DNA of 64,000 nucleotides from assembly GCF_028275115.1 (NCBI RefSeq), contig NZ_JAQCNH010000078.1, positions 1 through 64,000 of the forward strand. Direction: 5' to 3'. Below the pieces are notes generated by a model. That model did no database searches, had not been told where the DNA came from, and was given only the letters and a program-made list of their open reading frames with translations. Source of the stretch: Halorientalis sp. (GTDB lineage: Archaea; Halobacteriota; Halobacteria; Halobacteriales; Haloarculaceae). The translations under genes and the position numbers were made by a program. This document shows positions 24,264 to 33,443 of this stretch, piece by piece (positions within the stretch are counted from its first letter, which is position 1; every line of letters starts with the position of its first letter).

Positions 24264-25409
24264 ATGAGTGAGTCACGCGAGTTCTGTCCGCGCTGTGGGG
24301 AGACCATCCCGGAGCGGCCGGAACCCCGTCCCGGCGAGCCAAGGGACCCCGACCGCGTGCTCTGTAACGACTGTTACTTCGAGGAGTTCGACCTCGTCGA
24401 CGCGCCCGAGCGCATCGAGATCCGGGTCTGTGCCCAGTGTGGCGTGGTCCACCGGGGGAACCGCTGGGTCGACGTGGGGGCCGACGACTACGTCGACGTG
24501 GCCGTCGAGGAGGTCAGCGAGGCTCTCGCCATCCATCTGGAAGCCGAGGCCGTCGACTGGGAAGTCGCGCCCGAGCAGGTCGACCCCACGACGGTCAAGA
24601 TGCACTGTCGCTTCTCCGGTATCGTCCGGGACACGCCCGTCGTCGAGGAGGTGCTCGTGCCCGTGAAAATTTCCCGGGAGACCTGCAGGCGCTGTGGCCG
24701 TATCGCCGGGGGCTCCTACGCCGCAACCGTCCAGGTCCGGGCCGACGAGCGCGACCCGAGCGACGACGAACTGGCGCGGGCCGAACGGATCACCAACGAG
24801 TACGTCGCGGACCGCGAGGACGACGGCGACCGTGCGGCGTTCGTCACCGAGGCGAAACGGACCGAGGGCGGCTTAAATATGCGACTCTCGACCACGAAGC
24901 TGGGGAACGGCGTCGCCGAGCGAATCGTCCGCCAGCTCGGGGGCAGCTACGAGAGCGCCGAGACGCTGGTCACCGAGGACAGTGACGGGAACGAGGTTTA
25001 CCGGGTGACATACGCTATCCGCCTGCCCCGGTACCGCCCCGGCGAAGTGATCGACCCCAGAGACGACGACGGTCCCGTCCTCGTCCGCAGCGTGCAGGGC
25101 AACCTGAAGGGCCGGCGCATCACGACCGGCGAGCCCTTCGAGGCGAGTTTCGAGGACGAGAACGCTCCGGACGCCCGGCGACTGGGGACCCGTGAGGAGG
25201 CCGACCAGACGACACTCGTCGCCGTCGAGGACGACCGGGCCGTGCAGGTACTGGACCCCGAGACCTACGAGGCCAAAACAATCGCCCGCCCCGACTATCT
25301 GAACCCAGACGCCGACACCGTCCCCGTCCTCAAGAGCCGGGCCGGCCTGCACGTCCTGCCCGAGGACGACGGTTCGGGTGCCCCTGCGGGCGGAACCGAG
25401 AGCGCATGA
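24264..25409 (+). CDS. NMD3-related ribosome biogenesis protein
   Basis: A 381-aa protein of the archaeal NMD3 type. N-terminal zinc-binding pairs are CPRCGETIPE and CNDCYF (residues 8-41), then CAQCGVVHRGNRW, and later HCRFSG and CRRCGRIAGGSYAATVQVR. In eukaryotes NMD3 escorts 60S subunits out of the nucleus; in archaea a role in large-subunit maturation is inferred. The ATG at 24264 follows GGCTTAACC by about 30 bp (leaderless). It overlaps the Taw2 gene by ATGA, linking ribosome and tRNA maturation in one operon. Confidence 0.85.
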   Translation: MSESREFCPRCGETIPERPEPRPGEPRDPDRVLCNDCYFEEFDLVDAPERIEIRVCAQCGVVHRGNRWVDVGADDYVDVAVEEVSEALAIHLEAEAVDWEVAPEQVDPTTVKMHCRFSGIVRDTPVVEEVLVPVKISRETCRRCGRIAGGSYAATVQVRADERDPSDDELARAERITNEYVADREDDGDRAAFVTEAKRTEGGLNMRLSTTKLGNGVAERIVRQLGGSYESAETLVTEDSDGNEVYRVTYAIRLPRYRPGEVIDPRDDDGPVLVRSVQGNLKGRRITTGEPFEASFEDENAPDARRLGTREEADQTTLVAVEDDRAVQVLDPETYEAKTIARPDYLNPDADTVPVLKSRAGLHVLPEDDGSGAPAGGTESA

Positions 25410-26482
25410 CGGCAGACGAGACCGAGAACACACCGGCGACCGACGCCGACCCCCTCGCAGCGGTCGTCGCCAGAGGCCGCGCCGAGACCGCGGCCGACGC
25501 GCTCCGGGCGGAAGGGGTCTACGACCCCGACCGCAGTATCAGACCGTTCGGCGAGGACGCCGTCGCGCTGCCAGTGACGGTCCCGCCCGAGGAGACCGCG
25601 GTCCGGGAAGTCGTCCGGCAGGAAGCCGAACCACGCCTCCGGAACCTGGACGACCACCTCCGCGAGCGGGGCTGGAGCGAGGCCGAGCGCGAGCGAGCGC
25701 CGAGTTCCTGGGCGGTCATCGGTACCGTCGTCCTCGTCGACGTCGGGGACGCGCCGCGACCCGCAGAAATCGGCGACGCCCTGCTCGACCTCCACGCGAA
25801 CGCCGACACCGTGCTGGCGCGCCACGGGATCGACGGCACTCAACGCCGCCCCGACGCGACGGTGATCGCGGGCGTGGGCGACACCGAGACGGTTCACACG
25901 GAGCACGGGACCCGCTACGCGCTCGACCTGGCCGAGGTGATGTTCTCGCCGGGGAACAAGACCGAGCGCAGGCGGATGGGAGACGTGGTCCGTTGTGACG
26001 AGCGGTGCGAGTCGCCGGACCGGACGAGCGACGACGACCGCGTCTTCGACATGTTCGCTGGCATCGGTTACTTCACGCTCCCGATGGCCCGGGCCGGCGC
26101 GCGCGTCACGGCGACAGAAATCAACCCCGATTCCTTCCGCTACCTGCTGGAGAACGCCAGGCTCAACGGCGTTCACGAGCGAGTCGACCTCTACCGGGCC
26201 GACTGCCGTGACGTGGCCGAGACTGTCGACGCCGACAGAGTGGTCATGGGCTACTACGAGGCCCACGACTACCTCGACGCGGCGTTGTCCGCCCTCGTTC
26301 CCGGCGGCGTCGTCCACATGCACGAGGCCACACCGGAGACGCTGGTGTACGACCGGCCCGTCGAGCGACTGACGTCGGCCGCCGCCGAGCGCGGCCGGGA
26401 AGCCGAGATTCTGGCCCGGCGCACCGTCAAAGGGTACAGCGAAGGCGTCGCCCACGTCGTCGTGGATGCACGGGTCGAGTAA
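25406..26482 (+). CDS. taw2: tRNA wyosine aminocarboxypropyltransferase Taw2 (Trm5/Tyw2 family)
   Basis: A 358-aa class I Rossmann methyltransferase-fold enzyme. The SAM-binding motif is VFDMFAGIGYFTLPMA (about residues 213-228), and ATEINPDSFRYLLENARLNG follows. The motif DRVVMGYYEAHDYLDAAL, in place of the Trm5 NxP(P/K) motif, points to Tyw2/Taw2, which transfers the aminocarboxypropyl group of SAM to the wyosine base at tRNA-Phe position 37. EVMFSPGNKTERRRMG is shared by both subfamilies, so a Trm5 assignment is the main alternative. Confidence 0.83.
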   Translation: MTADETENTPATDADPLAAVVARGRAETAADALRAEGVYDPDRSIRPFGEDAVALPVTVPPEETAVREVVRQEAEPRLRNLDDHLRERGWSEAERERAPSSWAVIGTVVLVDVGDAPRPAEIGDALLDLHANADTVLARHGIDGTQRRPDATVIAGVGDTETVHTEHGTRYALDLAEVMFSPGNKTERRRMGDVVRCDERCESPDRTSDDDRVFDMFAGIGYFTLPMARAGARVTATEINPDSFRYLLENARLNGVHERVDLYRADCRDVAETVDADRVVMGYYEAHDYLDAALSALVPGGVVHMHEATPETLVYDRPVERLTSAAAERGREAEILARRTVKGYSEGVAHVVVDARVE

Positions 26483-26528
26483 CCTGTGAGTGCGAAAGCT
26501 CTAATCCCCGGGGTCACGAATCTGGGGC

Positions 26529-26615
26529 ATGGACCGAAAACAGATCATCGCGATTATCTTCACGATCCTGATGGTCGGATCGCCGATCGCGTACGCGACG
26601 GTGTCGTTCTTCTAG
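26529..26615 (+). CDS. 28-aa single-helix membrane micro-protein
   Basis: It reads MDRKQIIAIIFTILMVG... ending YATVSFF: two or three charged residues and then one hydrophobic helix. A CTCTAATCC stretch about 28 bp upstream could be its TATA element for a leaderless start. Similar tiny proteins are conserved in haloarchaea. The stop overlaps the end of the opposite helicase gene by four bases. No function is known. Confidence 0.5.
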   Translation: MDRKQIIAIIFTILMVGSPIAYATVSFF

Positions 26616-28342
26616 CTGTCCCAGACGTCCGACAGGGGGTGAGAGCCGTCGGAGTCACGGGTCGTCGAGCGATGCGACCTCGACCGACTCCGAGAGTTCG
26701 CCTCGCCGACGGCGGCGCCGGCATCCAGTTCCGGCAGTTCGGGCGTCGACATCCGGTCGACCTGCTCGGCGAACCAGCCGGGCATGTCCGTTTGCGCCCG
26801 CTCGAAGAGGTCGAGCAGCGAGGAGTCGCCGAGATACGTCGCCCCGTAATCGTCGGGGGCGCGGACCACCCGGCCACAGGCTTGGACCACCGTCCGGAGC
26901 GCGGTCCGGTAGTACCAGCCCCACTGGCCGTTTTCGAGTCGCTGGGCCACCCGCGAGTCACGCGTGTTGGGGTAAGGGGCTTTACACAGCAGTTGCCAGC
27001 GCGCGAGGTCGCCCTCCAGGTCCAGGGCCTCCTCCATCTTGACCGAGCAGAAGACCGCGTTGCCGTCCCCCCGCCTCCACGTTGAGAGGACGGCGTCGCG
27101 GTTCTCGCGGTCGTGTGCACGCACTCGCTCGTCGACGCCGTACTCCGAGAGCAGGTCGACCAGTCGTTCCTGAATTCCGTATGAGTGGCAGTGAACCAGT
27201 CCCTTTTCACCGGGGTGGGCCTGCATGATCCGGACCAGCGTTTCGGCCATGCGCGGGAGGGTCCGGTCGCGCTCCTCGTAGGTCATCTTCCCCTGTGTCA
27301 CGTCGTACAGCGGGCGGTTCTCGACGGGGAAGGTGTGGTCGACTTCCACCAGCGCCACCCGCGAGGGGTCCAGCCCCGCGCCGGCACAGAAGGCGTCTTT
27401 GCTGAGGATGGTCGCCGACAGCAGGGCGAACTTCTGGCCGCGGTCCCAGACCGTGTGCGTGAGATACCGCTCGGGGTTCATCGGCTTGATTGTGACGGCG
27501 GTCCCCGCCCCGTCGGGTTGGTCGACGACCCACGTCGTCACGCTGTCGGGGTCCCGGTAGTCCTCGAGGAACCACTGCAACTCCGAGCCGAGTTCGGTGA
27601 GTCGGTCGCGCTCGACCACCTCTTCGGGGTCGAGTTCGGCGTTGCCCCGCAACTCCTCCTGGCGGCGCGAGGCGATCCGCATCACCCGCTCGGCGTACCC
27701 TTCGGCCCGGTCGGGACCGTCGATGTCCGGCGGTTCCACGTCGCCCCAGACGGGGACCCGCCGGGGCGAGAGGTCGATGGTCGCGTACATCTCGGCCCAC
27801 TCGGCGAGGCCGTGGGCCTCGTCGATGACCACCACGTCGCGCTGGCCGAACACGTCCGAGCCGGCAGTCTGCATGAAGTACGCCAGCGTCATCGCGGCGA
27901 TGGGGCGGTTGGCGGCGATGGACCGGTCGGAGAAGTACGGACAGCGGTGTTTGACCTGGCAGTCGAACATCCGCTCACGGGCACAAGGGGCCTGATCGAC
28001 AGGGGTGTCAGTTTCGCCCGGGAGGATACAGGAGTAGTTGTTTTTGCCGCGGATGAGTTCGAGGTCCTCGAGCAGGTCGTCGGCAGCCACGTCGTCCAAC
28101 TGTGAGACCTGTGGAGTCGTGTAGTACGCGCCGATGGGCTCGCCTGCCTCGGCCTCGCTGGCGGTGCGGGCCGACCCGGCGATGGCACGGGCGAGCAGGG
28201 ACTTCCCGCTCCCGGTCGGGGCGCGCACTAGCACCACGTCGTTGCCGCCCTCGAACGCGGCGCGGATGTCCGCGAGCGCTTGTTCTTGGTTCCCACGGTA
28301 GGCGGGCGCGGGAAACTCCGTCTCGATCCGGGCGGGCTTCAC
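26612..28342 (-). CDS. Short XPD/DinG-like Fe-S helicase
   Basis: A 576-aa superfamily 2 helicase distinct from the one at 4859. Walker A is APTGSGKSLLAR (about residues 40-51) and the DEAH box is VVIDEAHGLAEWAEM (about 171). Between them lie cysteines in NYSCILPGE and CARERMFDCQVKHRCPYF, a likely Fe-S site. C-terminal motifs include VFCSVKMEEALDLEGD and QACGRVVRAPDDYG. A conserved paralogue in haloarchaea; its substrate is unknown. The last ~30 residues are a Ser/Arg-rich tail. Confidence 0.87.
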   Translation of the reverse strand: MKPARIETEFPAPAYRGNQEQALADIRAAFEGGNDVVLVRAPTGSGKSLLARAIAGSARTASEAEAGEPIGAYYTTPQVSQLDDVAADDLLEDLELIRGKNNYSCILPGETDTPVDQAPCARERMFDCQVKHRCPYFSDRSIAANRPIAAMTLAYFMQTAGSDVFGQRDVVVIDEAHGLAEWAEMYATIDLSPRRVPVWGDVEPPDIDGPDRAEGYAERVMRIASRRQEELRGNAELDPEEVVERDRLTELGSELQWFLEDYRDPDSVTTWVVDQPDGAGTAVTIKPMNPERYLTHTVWDRGQKFALLSATILSKDAFCAGAGLDPSRVALVEVDHTFPVENRPLYDVTQGKMTYEERDRTLPRMAETLVRIMQAHPGEKGLVHCHSYGIQERLVDLLSEYGVDERVRAHDRENRDAVLSTWRRGDGNAVFCSVKMEEALDLEGDLARWQLLCKAPYPNTRDSRVAQRLENGQWGWYYRTALRTVVQACGRVVRAPDDYGATYLGDSSLLDLFERAQTDMPGWFAEQVDRMSTPELPELDAGAAVGEANSRSRSRSHRSTTRDSDGSHPLSDVWDS

Positions 28343-28429
28343 GTCACTCGATGGGCACCTCCGGGGCTAAAATCGTTCGGCTCGCAGTACCCACCGGAGT
28401 TAAGTTACAGCTAACCATCACGTTTGGCC

Positions 28430-29722
28430 ATGGACGAGTCCCAACGACGCCACGTCCTTCGGACGGGCGGCACCCTCCTCGCCGGCGGCCTGACGGTGGG
28501 CCTCGGCGGCTGTCTACAGAGTGACGGCACCGACACGCCGACCGACGACGGCGACGACGGTGGCGGTGGCGGAGCGGTCCCCGCCTTCGCCGACTGGTTG
28601 CCCGCGCCGGCCGCGATGGGCACCGACCACTACGAGTTCACGGCGGCCGATCCCGCTGAAATCTTCGAACACGAGTCGGCCGTGGAGGGGAGCGCCTTCG
28701 GCGGGCTGACGGGTGCGACGAGGCAACTGGAGGGGATCACGCTGTCCGCCCTCTCCGGTCTGTACCTGATCGGCGGCGGGATCGTCCTGACCGGCGACAT
28801 CGACGCCGAGGCGTTCCGGTCGTTCCTGCGGGCCAATGGGTACACCGAGGGCCGGACGTACAACGGCTTCAGCTTCTACACGGGTGGGCCGGGCGGTACC
28901 GCCGCCGTCTCGTCGAGCACGGCTGTTCGGACTGGCTCTCTCGATGACGCCGCGGAGAACGTCGAAGCTATCATCGACGCACAGCGCCGTGCGGCCGACC
29001 GCTATGTCGACACAAACGCCGACTGCGGGACGCTGCTGTCGCAACTCGGCTCGGGCGCTGTCGTCGGCGGACGGACCCACGACGAGGCCCCGTTCCTCGA
29101 CGGCGTGGTCGCCGACGGCTTCCGCTGGCGACTCGACGGTAGCTCCGCGTCGTTCAGGGGCGCGCTCGTGTTCGAGAGCCAGTCGGTGGTCGACACCGCG
29201 GCGGTCGAGACCTTCGTCAGCGAGCAAACCTTGTTCGACCCGCTCTCCTCGCCGTCGGTCAACGCGGTCGGCCGGACCGCCGTCGTCGACGGCACGGCCG
29301 ACACCGGCTCGGTCCAGATGCTGGGCCCGCAGTACGGGTCCTCGGGCGGCGAGCGCGACCGCCCGCCACAGGTGTCGTTCTCGTGGGACTACGAGCGCCG
29401 CGGCGACGGGGTGGGCATCACGACCGTCTCTCACGACGGCGGGGATTCGGTCAGGGCGAGCGAACTCGTCTTCCGCGGGGACGGGTTCGTCGGTGCCGGA
29501 TCGATTCCCGAGACGGTGGCCGGCGAACTGGACGTAACAGAGAGCGGTGAGCAGTGGCCGGCCGCGTTCGCCTCCGGGAACGTCGGCAGCGACGCCGCCG
29601 TCGTCGCGGGCGATCAGGCTCGCCTCGGCGTCGCCAGCGACGCGAAGATTTCGCTGGTCTGGGGGTCGGCAGACAGCGACGTGTCCGCGACGCTGTCGGC
29701 GTACGGAGGGCCGGACGGCTAA
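28430..29722 (+). CDS. Tat-exported lipoprotein
   Basis: A 430-aa protein. It starts MDESQRRHVLRTGGTLLAGG with a twin-arginine-like motif, and the lipobox is GLGGCLQS (Cys about 27). An Asp/Gly/Thr-rich linker follows, then a large extracellular domain without recognisable catalytic residues. Tat export of folded lipoproteins is the haloarchaeal norm. GAGTTAAGTTAC lies about 28 bp upstream of the ATG (leaderless). Function unknown. Confidence 0.75.
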   Translation: MDESQRRHVLRTGGTLLAGGLTVGLGGCLQSDGTDTPTDDGDDGGGGGAVPAFADWLPAPAAMGTDHYEFTAADPAEIFEHESAVEGSAFGGLTGATRQLEGITLSALSGLYLIGGGIVLTGDIDAEAFRSFLRANGYTEGRTYNGFSFYTGGPGGTAAVSSSTAVRTGSLDDAAENVEAIIDAQRRAADRYVDTNADCGTLLSQLGSGAVVGGRTHDEAPFLDGVVADGFRWRLDGSSASFRGALVFESQSVVDTAAVETFVSEQTLFDPLSSPSVNAVGRTAVVDGTADTGSVQMLGPQYGSSGGERDRPPQVSFSWDYERRGDGVGITTVSHDGGDSVRASELVFRGDGFVGAGSIPETVAGELDVTESGEQWPAAFASGNVGSDAAVVAGDQARLGVASDAKISLVWGSADSDVSATLSAYGGPDG

Positions 29723-29922
29723 AGTTCTTCCACGTCGTCGGCCGTCGCGTCGCGGTCGTCGGGCAACCGGTCGATGCACTCCGAACAGAGGAGCCACTCC
29801 GAGCCGTCGGCCAACTCCAGCGCTAGCCCCACGGCGCGGTCGCCGCCGAACGACCAGATGTCCGCGATGCCACCCGCCACCTCGACGCGCTCCCCGCAGC
29901 CGTCACAGGGCTCGTGTGCCAT
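29719..29922 (-). CDS. Small zinc-ribbon protein (67 aa)
   Basis: It starts MAHEPCDGCGERVEVAGG and has a second pair, LLCSECIDRLPDD, so the four cysteines make one treble-clef or ribbon-like zinc site. The middle carries IWSFGGDRAVGLALELADG. This is a conserved haloarchaeal family of unknown function. It overlaps the end of the opposite lipoprotein gene by four bases. Confidence 0.7.
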   Translation of the reverse strand: MAHEPCDGCGERVEVAGGIADIWSFGGDRAVGLALELADGSEWLLCSECIDRLPDDRDATADDVEEL

Positions 29923-29960
29923 GGTGGCTGTTGGGCCGCCCGTGGCTTGGCGGTTCCGGC

Positions 29961-30680
29961 CTACAGCAGTCCCTCCTCCGGGAAGTTCAGTTCCAGATCG
30001 GTGCCCAGCACCCGCTCTACGGCGACTGCGACCGCGGGCGCGAACTCGGTGTCGGGGTCGGCACAGACAGGCAGGTCCGCCACTGTCCGCACGTCGCTCT
30101 CGGGGATGGTGGCGTCGGCGGCTTCGACGGCCCCGACCGCCCGGGTCGCGACGACGGCGTCGACCGGTGCGCCGAGGTCGTGGAGGCGGTCACGCATGGT
30201 CGGGAGTCGGTCCAGTCCGCGCTCGCTGTCGGGCGCGACGAGAGCCACGCGGTCGGCGCTCGTGACCGCTGCGACGGCCTGGTTGGTCGCGACTGGCGGC
30301 GTATCCACGAGAACGTGATCGAACCGCCGTGCCGCCGAATCGAGCAGGCTCTCGAACCGCCGCGCTGCTTCGGGTGTCTTCGCTCGTGCGAGTCGCTCGA
30401 ACGGGGCCCGAGCGGCGCAGGCGGCAAGCCGGCCCGGCACGTCGACGGCGAGGTCGACGAGTCCGTCGGACAGTTCACCCGGCCCGGTACAGAGGGCGGT
30501 CAGGTCCGGGTTGATGCGACCGGGGACGTGCGCCGCCAGCCCCTGCGTGGCGAAGGCAGCGTCCAGCAGGGCCACGTCTCGGCCGGCCCGCGCCAGGGTC
30601 GCGCCGAACTCGACGGTCGTCCGCGTCGTGCCCGCACCGCCGGCCGTCCCGGCGAGCGCGAGCATCGATCTGCTGGTCAC
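29961..30680 (-). CDS. MinD/ParA-like protein with degenerate P-loop
   Basis: A 239-aa protein with the overall order of the SIMIBI MinD/ParA family: MLALAGTAGGAGTTRTTVEFG at the N-terminus, then DVALLDAAF (A' region, about 36-45), and Walker B FDHVLVDTPPVATN (about 137-150). The P-loop region reads TAGGAGTTRTT where active members have KGGxGKTT, so both the signature lysine and the general P-loop lysine are missing. It may bind nucleotide without hydrolysis or act as a pseudo-ATPase. There is no MinE- or ParB-like neighbour. Confidence 0.72.
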   Translation of the reverse strand: MTSRSMLALAGTAGGAGTTRTTVEFGATLARAGRDVALLDAAFATQGLAAHVPGRINPDLTALCTGPGELSDGLVDLAVDVPGRLAACAARAPFERLARAKTPEAARRFESLLDSAARRFDHVLVDTPPVATNQAVAAVTSADRVALVAPDSERGLDRLPTMRDRLHDLGAPVDAVVATRAVGAVEAADATIPESDVRTVADLPVCADPDTEFAPAVAVAVERVLGTDLELNFPEEGLL

Positions 30681-30727
30681 GGTTGGGCCTGGTTCCCCTC
30701 TAGAATAAAAACCTACGTACCGACGAC

Positions 30728-31162
30728 TCAGTGCTGCGCCGCGATGTCGTCGGCGATGTCGGCCAGTTCCGCGTCGTCGAGGTCGGGCGCGCTGCCGCCG
30801 ACGGCGTGGATGGAACCGCCGCCATCGTCGGCGAAACGTGGGACGACGTGGCCGTGGACGTGTGGTACTTCCTGTCCGCTCTCCTCGCCGTTGTTGAATC
30901 CGACGTTGCTCGCCGGGGCGTCGACGGCGGCCTCGGCAGCCGGCACGAGGTCGTGGACGGCGGCGTACAGCGCCTCCGCCGTGTCGTCCGATAGGTCGTT
31001 CAATCGCTCGTGGTGGTCTCTCGGGATGACCAGCGTGTGACCCGGCGCGAGTGGATTCGCATCGAGGAAGGCGAACACTTGGTCGTCCTCGTAGACGGTG
31101 TGGCTCGGAATCTCCCCCGCGACGATCTGGCAGAAGATACAGTCGTTATCTGAACCTGACAT
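30728..31162 (-). CDS. HIT-family nucleotide hydrolase
   Basis: A 144-aa histidine-triad protein. It has an N-terminal zinc-type pair CIFCQIVAGEIPS, DANPLAPGHTLVIPRDHH, and the catalytic HVHGHVVPRF (about residues 113-122). HIT hydrolases cleave phosphoramidates such as AMP-lysine or dinucleoside polyphosphates. The ATG at 31162 is used rather than one four codons upstream, because family members start near CIFC. Confidence 0.9.
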   Translation of the reverse strand: MSGSDNDCIFCQIVAGEIPSHTVYEDDQVFAFLDANPLAPGHTLVIPRDHHERLNDLSDDTAEALYAAVHDLVPAAEAAVDAPASNVGFNNGEESGQEVPHVHGHVVPRFADDGGGSIHAVGGSAPDLDDAELADIADDIAAQH

Positions 31163-31734
31163 ACGATCTATCACCTGTTAGCACCGTTTGATGCCATTCC
31201 AAACTAACACTGCCGAGAACAAGAGTTTGGTGTCAAATGTTCGATTAATCGGCCTATCTGAACTGTGCGTGCCCGTGCTGTACTGTGCTGTAGTATACAC
31301 CACTCGTGTACACTAACACGGAGGCGACTGCGTACAAGCACGGGAGCGAGTGAGCCACAGGCTCTAAATCGTCAAAGTTCCGGGCGTAATCCTGAGACTG
31401 CGACAGTCCCCGAACAGTTACCAAGAGCATCATTCTTAAAAGTCGTCGAGGGACCGAAACAGGCGCTCATCGCCTCCTGGACAGTGTAATAGTGCCAAAC
31501 CTGGCGCGTCGCTGTCGGTACATACGGAATGCCACGACCGTGCGCTCGCCACACGAACAGGGGGCCAGCCATGAGCCGACAGCGGGGTGGACTCCGTACA
31601 GTTCACGACAAAAAACATAAGATTTATTCTGTTGATTATACGTATATAATGCGTCGAATGCGTAGACATATTGGCCTCCATGTGGTCGGACTGGGACGGA
31701 ACGAACGACGAACCCAGACCGATGGGTGGAACCG
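31163..31734. other. 570-bp gene-poor stretch with AT-rich island
   Basis: No convincing gene in any frame. GTATACACCACTCGTGTACAC near 31292-31312 is a loose dyad. An AT-rich island (about 31610-31655, with TATACGTATATAATG) is probably the promoter region for the membrane protein at 31735. The GC content is lower than in the neighbouring genes, which fits decayed mobile DNA, but no transposase motif is seen. Confidence 0.4.
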
Positions 31735-32430
31735 ATGAACGGCTTCGATACGATTCTCCAGACGGCTGGTGGGCAGCAACCGCTCGGTGGTGTATTACAA
31801 GGAATTATCAACTTGATCCTGTTCCCGGTGCAGCTCATTCTGGCAGTCGTCCTGCCGCTTCTCGGGCTGTACGTCATAGGGCCACGGGTCGGGAAGCGCA
31901 TCACGGCGGTCGGTCGGCGCGTCGCGTTCGGCGAAGCACTCATGGAGACGCCGCTGGGGGCGTTCTTCCGAGACGAGGGCGAGGTTGACGACGCTATCAC
32001 GAAACTCATTTCATACTTTTTATTTATCGTCGCGCTCGTGTTCTCCTTCGGTATCCTCGGGTCGAATCGGATTATCAACTACATCGCTGCCGGCGCCAAC
32101 TACTACCCCTCGTTTTTTGGCGGGGTACTGATGCTACTCGTTGGGTTCGTAATCGCCGGGTACGTCGCTCGGAATATCAAGCAGTCCGAGACTGTCGGGA
32201 GCACCAAGCTCACGCCGGTCCTCTCGCTGACGGCGAAGATGGTGATATACTTCGTCTCGATTACGCTCGCGCTCGACGCCTTCGGTTACAGCACGACTAT
32301 CCTGAATACGCTGGCTCAGGCGGTCGCCATCGGACTCGGCCTCGGCATTGCGCTGGCCGTCGGCATCAGCGTCGGGTTGGGCGGCCAGGACTATGTTGCC
32401 AGCAGAATCGACGACTGGCTCGCGGAGTGA
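31735..32430 (+). CDS. MscS-like conserved TM-helix channel protein
   Basis: A 231-aa membrane protein with five hydrophobic segments. The final pore-like helix is rich in small residues (GLGLGIALAVGISVGLGGQ) and resembles the conserved TM-helix domain that precedes the beta domain in small mechanosensitive channels. The protein ends soon after (DYVASRIDDWLAE), so no MscS beta domain is present. GGTGG lies a few bases before the ATG at 31735; a GTG three codons upstream is possible. Confidence 0.7.
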   Translation: MNGFDTILQTAGGQQPLGGVLQGIINLILFPVQLILAVVLPLLGLYVIGPRVGKRITAVGRRVAFGEALMETPLGAFFRDEGEVDDAITKLISYFLFIVALVFSFGILGSNRIINYIAAGANYYPSFFGGVLMLLVGFVIAGYVARNIKQSETVGSTKLTPVLSLTAKMVIYFVSITLALDAFGYSTTILNTLAQAVAIGLGLGIALAVGISVGLGGQDYVASRIDDWLAE

Positions 32431-32433
32431 ACG

Positions 32434-32811
32434 CTACCCGAACAACAGGGCCGCATTGACCAGCGTCGCACCGAGCCACGGGAGTGCGAGTCCAAGCGGG
32501 ACGACGACGCGTTCGTGCTCGGGCATCGCGAGCCAGGTCGTCAGGCCGAGACCGACGGCGACACCCTTCAGCGCGCCTAACATGCCGATGCCGCCGTCGG
32601 CGATGGCCGTCCGAACTATCGGGTTGCCTTCGGTCAGTCCCTGCGTGAGCCCCTGTCGCGTCAACACGATGTCGCCCAGTAAGGTGACGGCGACCAGTGC
32701 CCACAACCACTGCTCCCGGCGACTGGCCGCCAGTACTATCCGTTCGACGTAGCCGCTGTGCGCCTGTTGCTCGTCGGGTACCCCACCCGTGTCGTACGCG
32801 TCTGTTGCCAT
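32434..32811 (-). CDS. DUF5658-like membrane protein
   Basis: A 125-aa protein with a polar N-terminus and about four helices. VTLLGDIVLTRQGLTQG, then EGNPIVRTAI, matches the D-x-x-LT ... E-x-NP pattern of DUF5658-type proteins. Function unknown. The ATG at 32811 is preferred to one six codons upstream. Its stop lies three bases from that of the converging channel gene. Confidence 0.65.
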   Translation of the reverse strand: MATDAYDTGGVPDEQQAHSGYVERIVLAASRREQWLWALVAVTLLGDIVLTRQGLTQGLTEGNPIVRTAIADGGIGMLGALKGVAVGLGLTTWLAMPEHERVVVPLGLALPWLGATLVNAALLFG

Positions 32812-33013
32812 GTCCGTCGACCCCACCACATCGCCGCGACCGCCCCACTAGTGCAGGCCGCGACGCCAGGTGCCGTACTGTGTTCTTTACTTACCGATCT
32901 TTCGGAAATAAGCTTTCGATCCGCTTCACCGGACCGAACGACGTCATTACCGCGGACTAGCCTCGTTCAGTGTGCTGAGGCAAACAGTTAATACCAATTC
33001 GTCTGAAAACTGT

Positions 33014-33442
33014 ATGAGAATGACTCGCAGTGTTGGGCGTCCGATACGGACGGCCGCCCTCGGATTCGGGCTGCTCTGGATGGCAAGTGTCGTGTTCACC
33101 GCGCCCGTACTGGCACAGAGCGGCAGTGCAGGGACGGGCGGCCCCAGTTTCTGGTACGTGACGAGTCTCATCGCACAGGTGATGCTCTCTATTGGTGCGG
33201 TCGGATTCGTCGTCCAGGCCGCACGAGCGTACGGCGGTGAGATCGGCAAGGCGCTCTACGTCGCTGGCGGGGGCGTCATCGTCTTCGCCGTCTGGCGACT
33301 GCTCGACGGCGCGGTCAAGATCATGGACCTCCAGAGCCCCGGCGAAAGCATCGAGAGTGCGGTGTATCTCGTGACGACGGCGCTCCTCCTCGCCGGCTTC
33401 TACATGCTCTGGGAGACGATGAGCGAACACAGCCCGGCTTGA
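33014..33442 (+). CDS. Small membrane protein with signal peptide
   Basis: A 142-aa protein. The N-terminal helix ends in a signal-peptidase-like APVLAQS (about residues 29-35), followed by three transmembrane helices, one carrying RRLL-type polar residues (VFAVWRLLDGAVKIMD). The ATG at 33014 lies about 26 bp after CAGTTAATACC, so the message is probably leaderless. The next gene starts one base after its stop, so the two are likely co-transcribed. No function recognised. Confidence 0.65.
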   Translation: MRMTRSVGRPIRTAALGFGLLWMASVVFTAPVLAQSGSAGTGGPSFWYVTSLIAQVMLSIGAVGFVVQAARAYGGEIGKALYVAGGGVIVFAVWRLLDGAVKIMDLQSPGESIESAVYLVTTALLLAGFYMLWETMSEHSPA

Positions 33443-33443
33443 G

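Noticed and set aside
31292-31312. GTATACAC...GTGTACAC as a CRISPR-like or attachment repeat
   Set aside because: It is a single loose dyad without spacer-repeat periodicity or a tRNA partner.
31436-31681. Minus-strand frame in the gap before the channel gene, considered as a transposase remnant
   Set aside because: No DDE, HUH or RuvC motif and no terminal repeats. The resemblance to a transposase tail is too weak to call.
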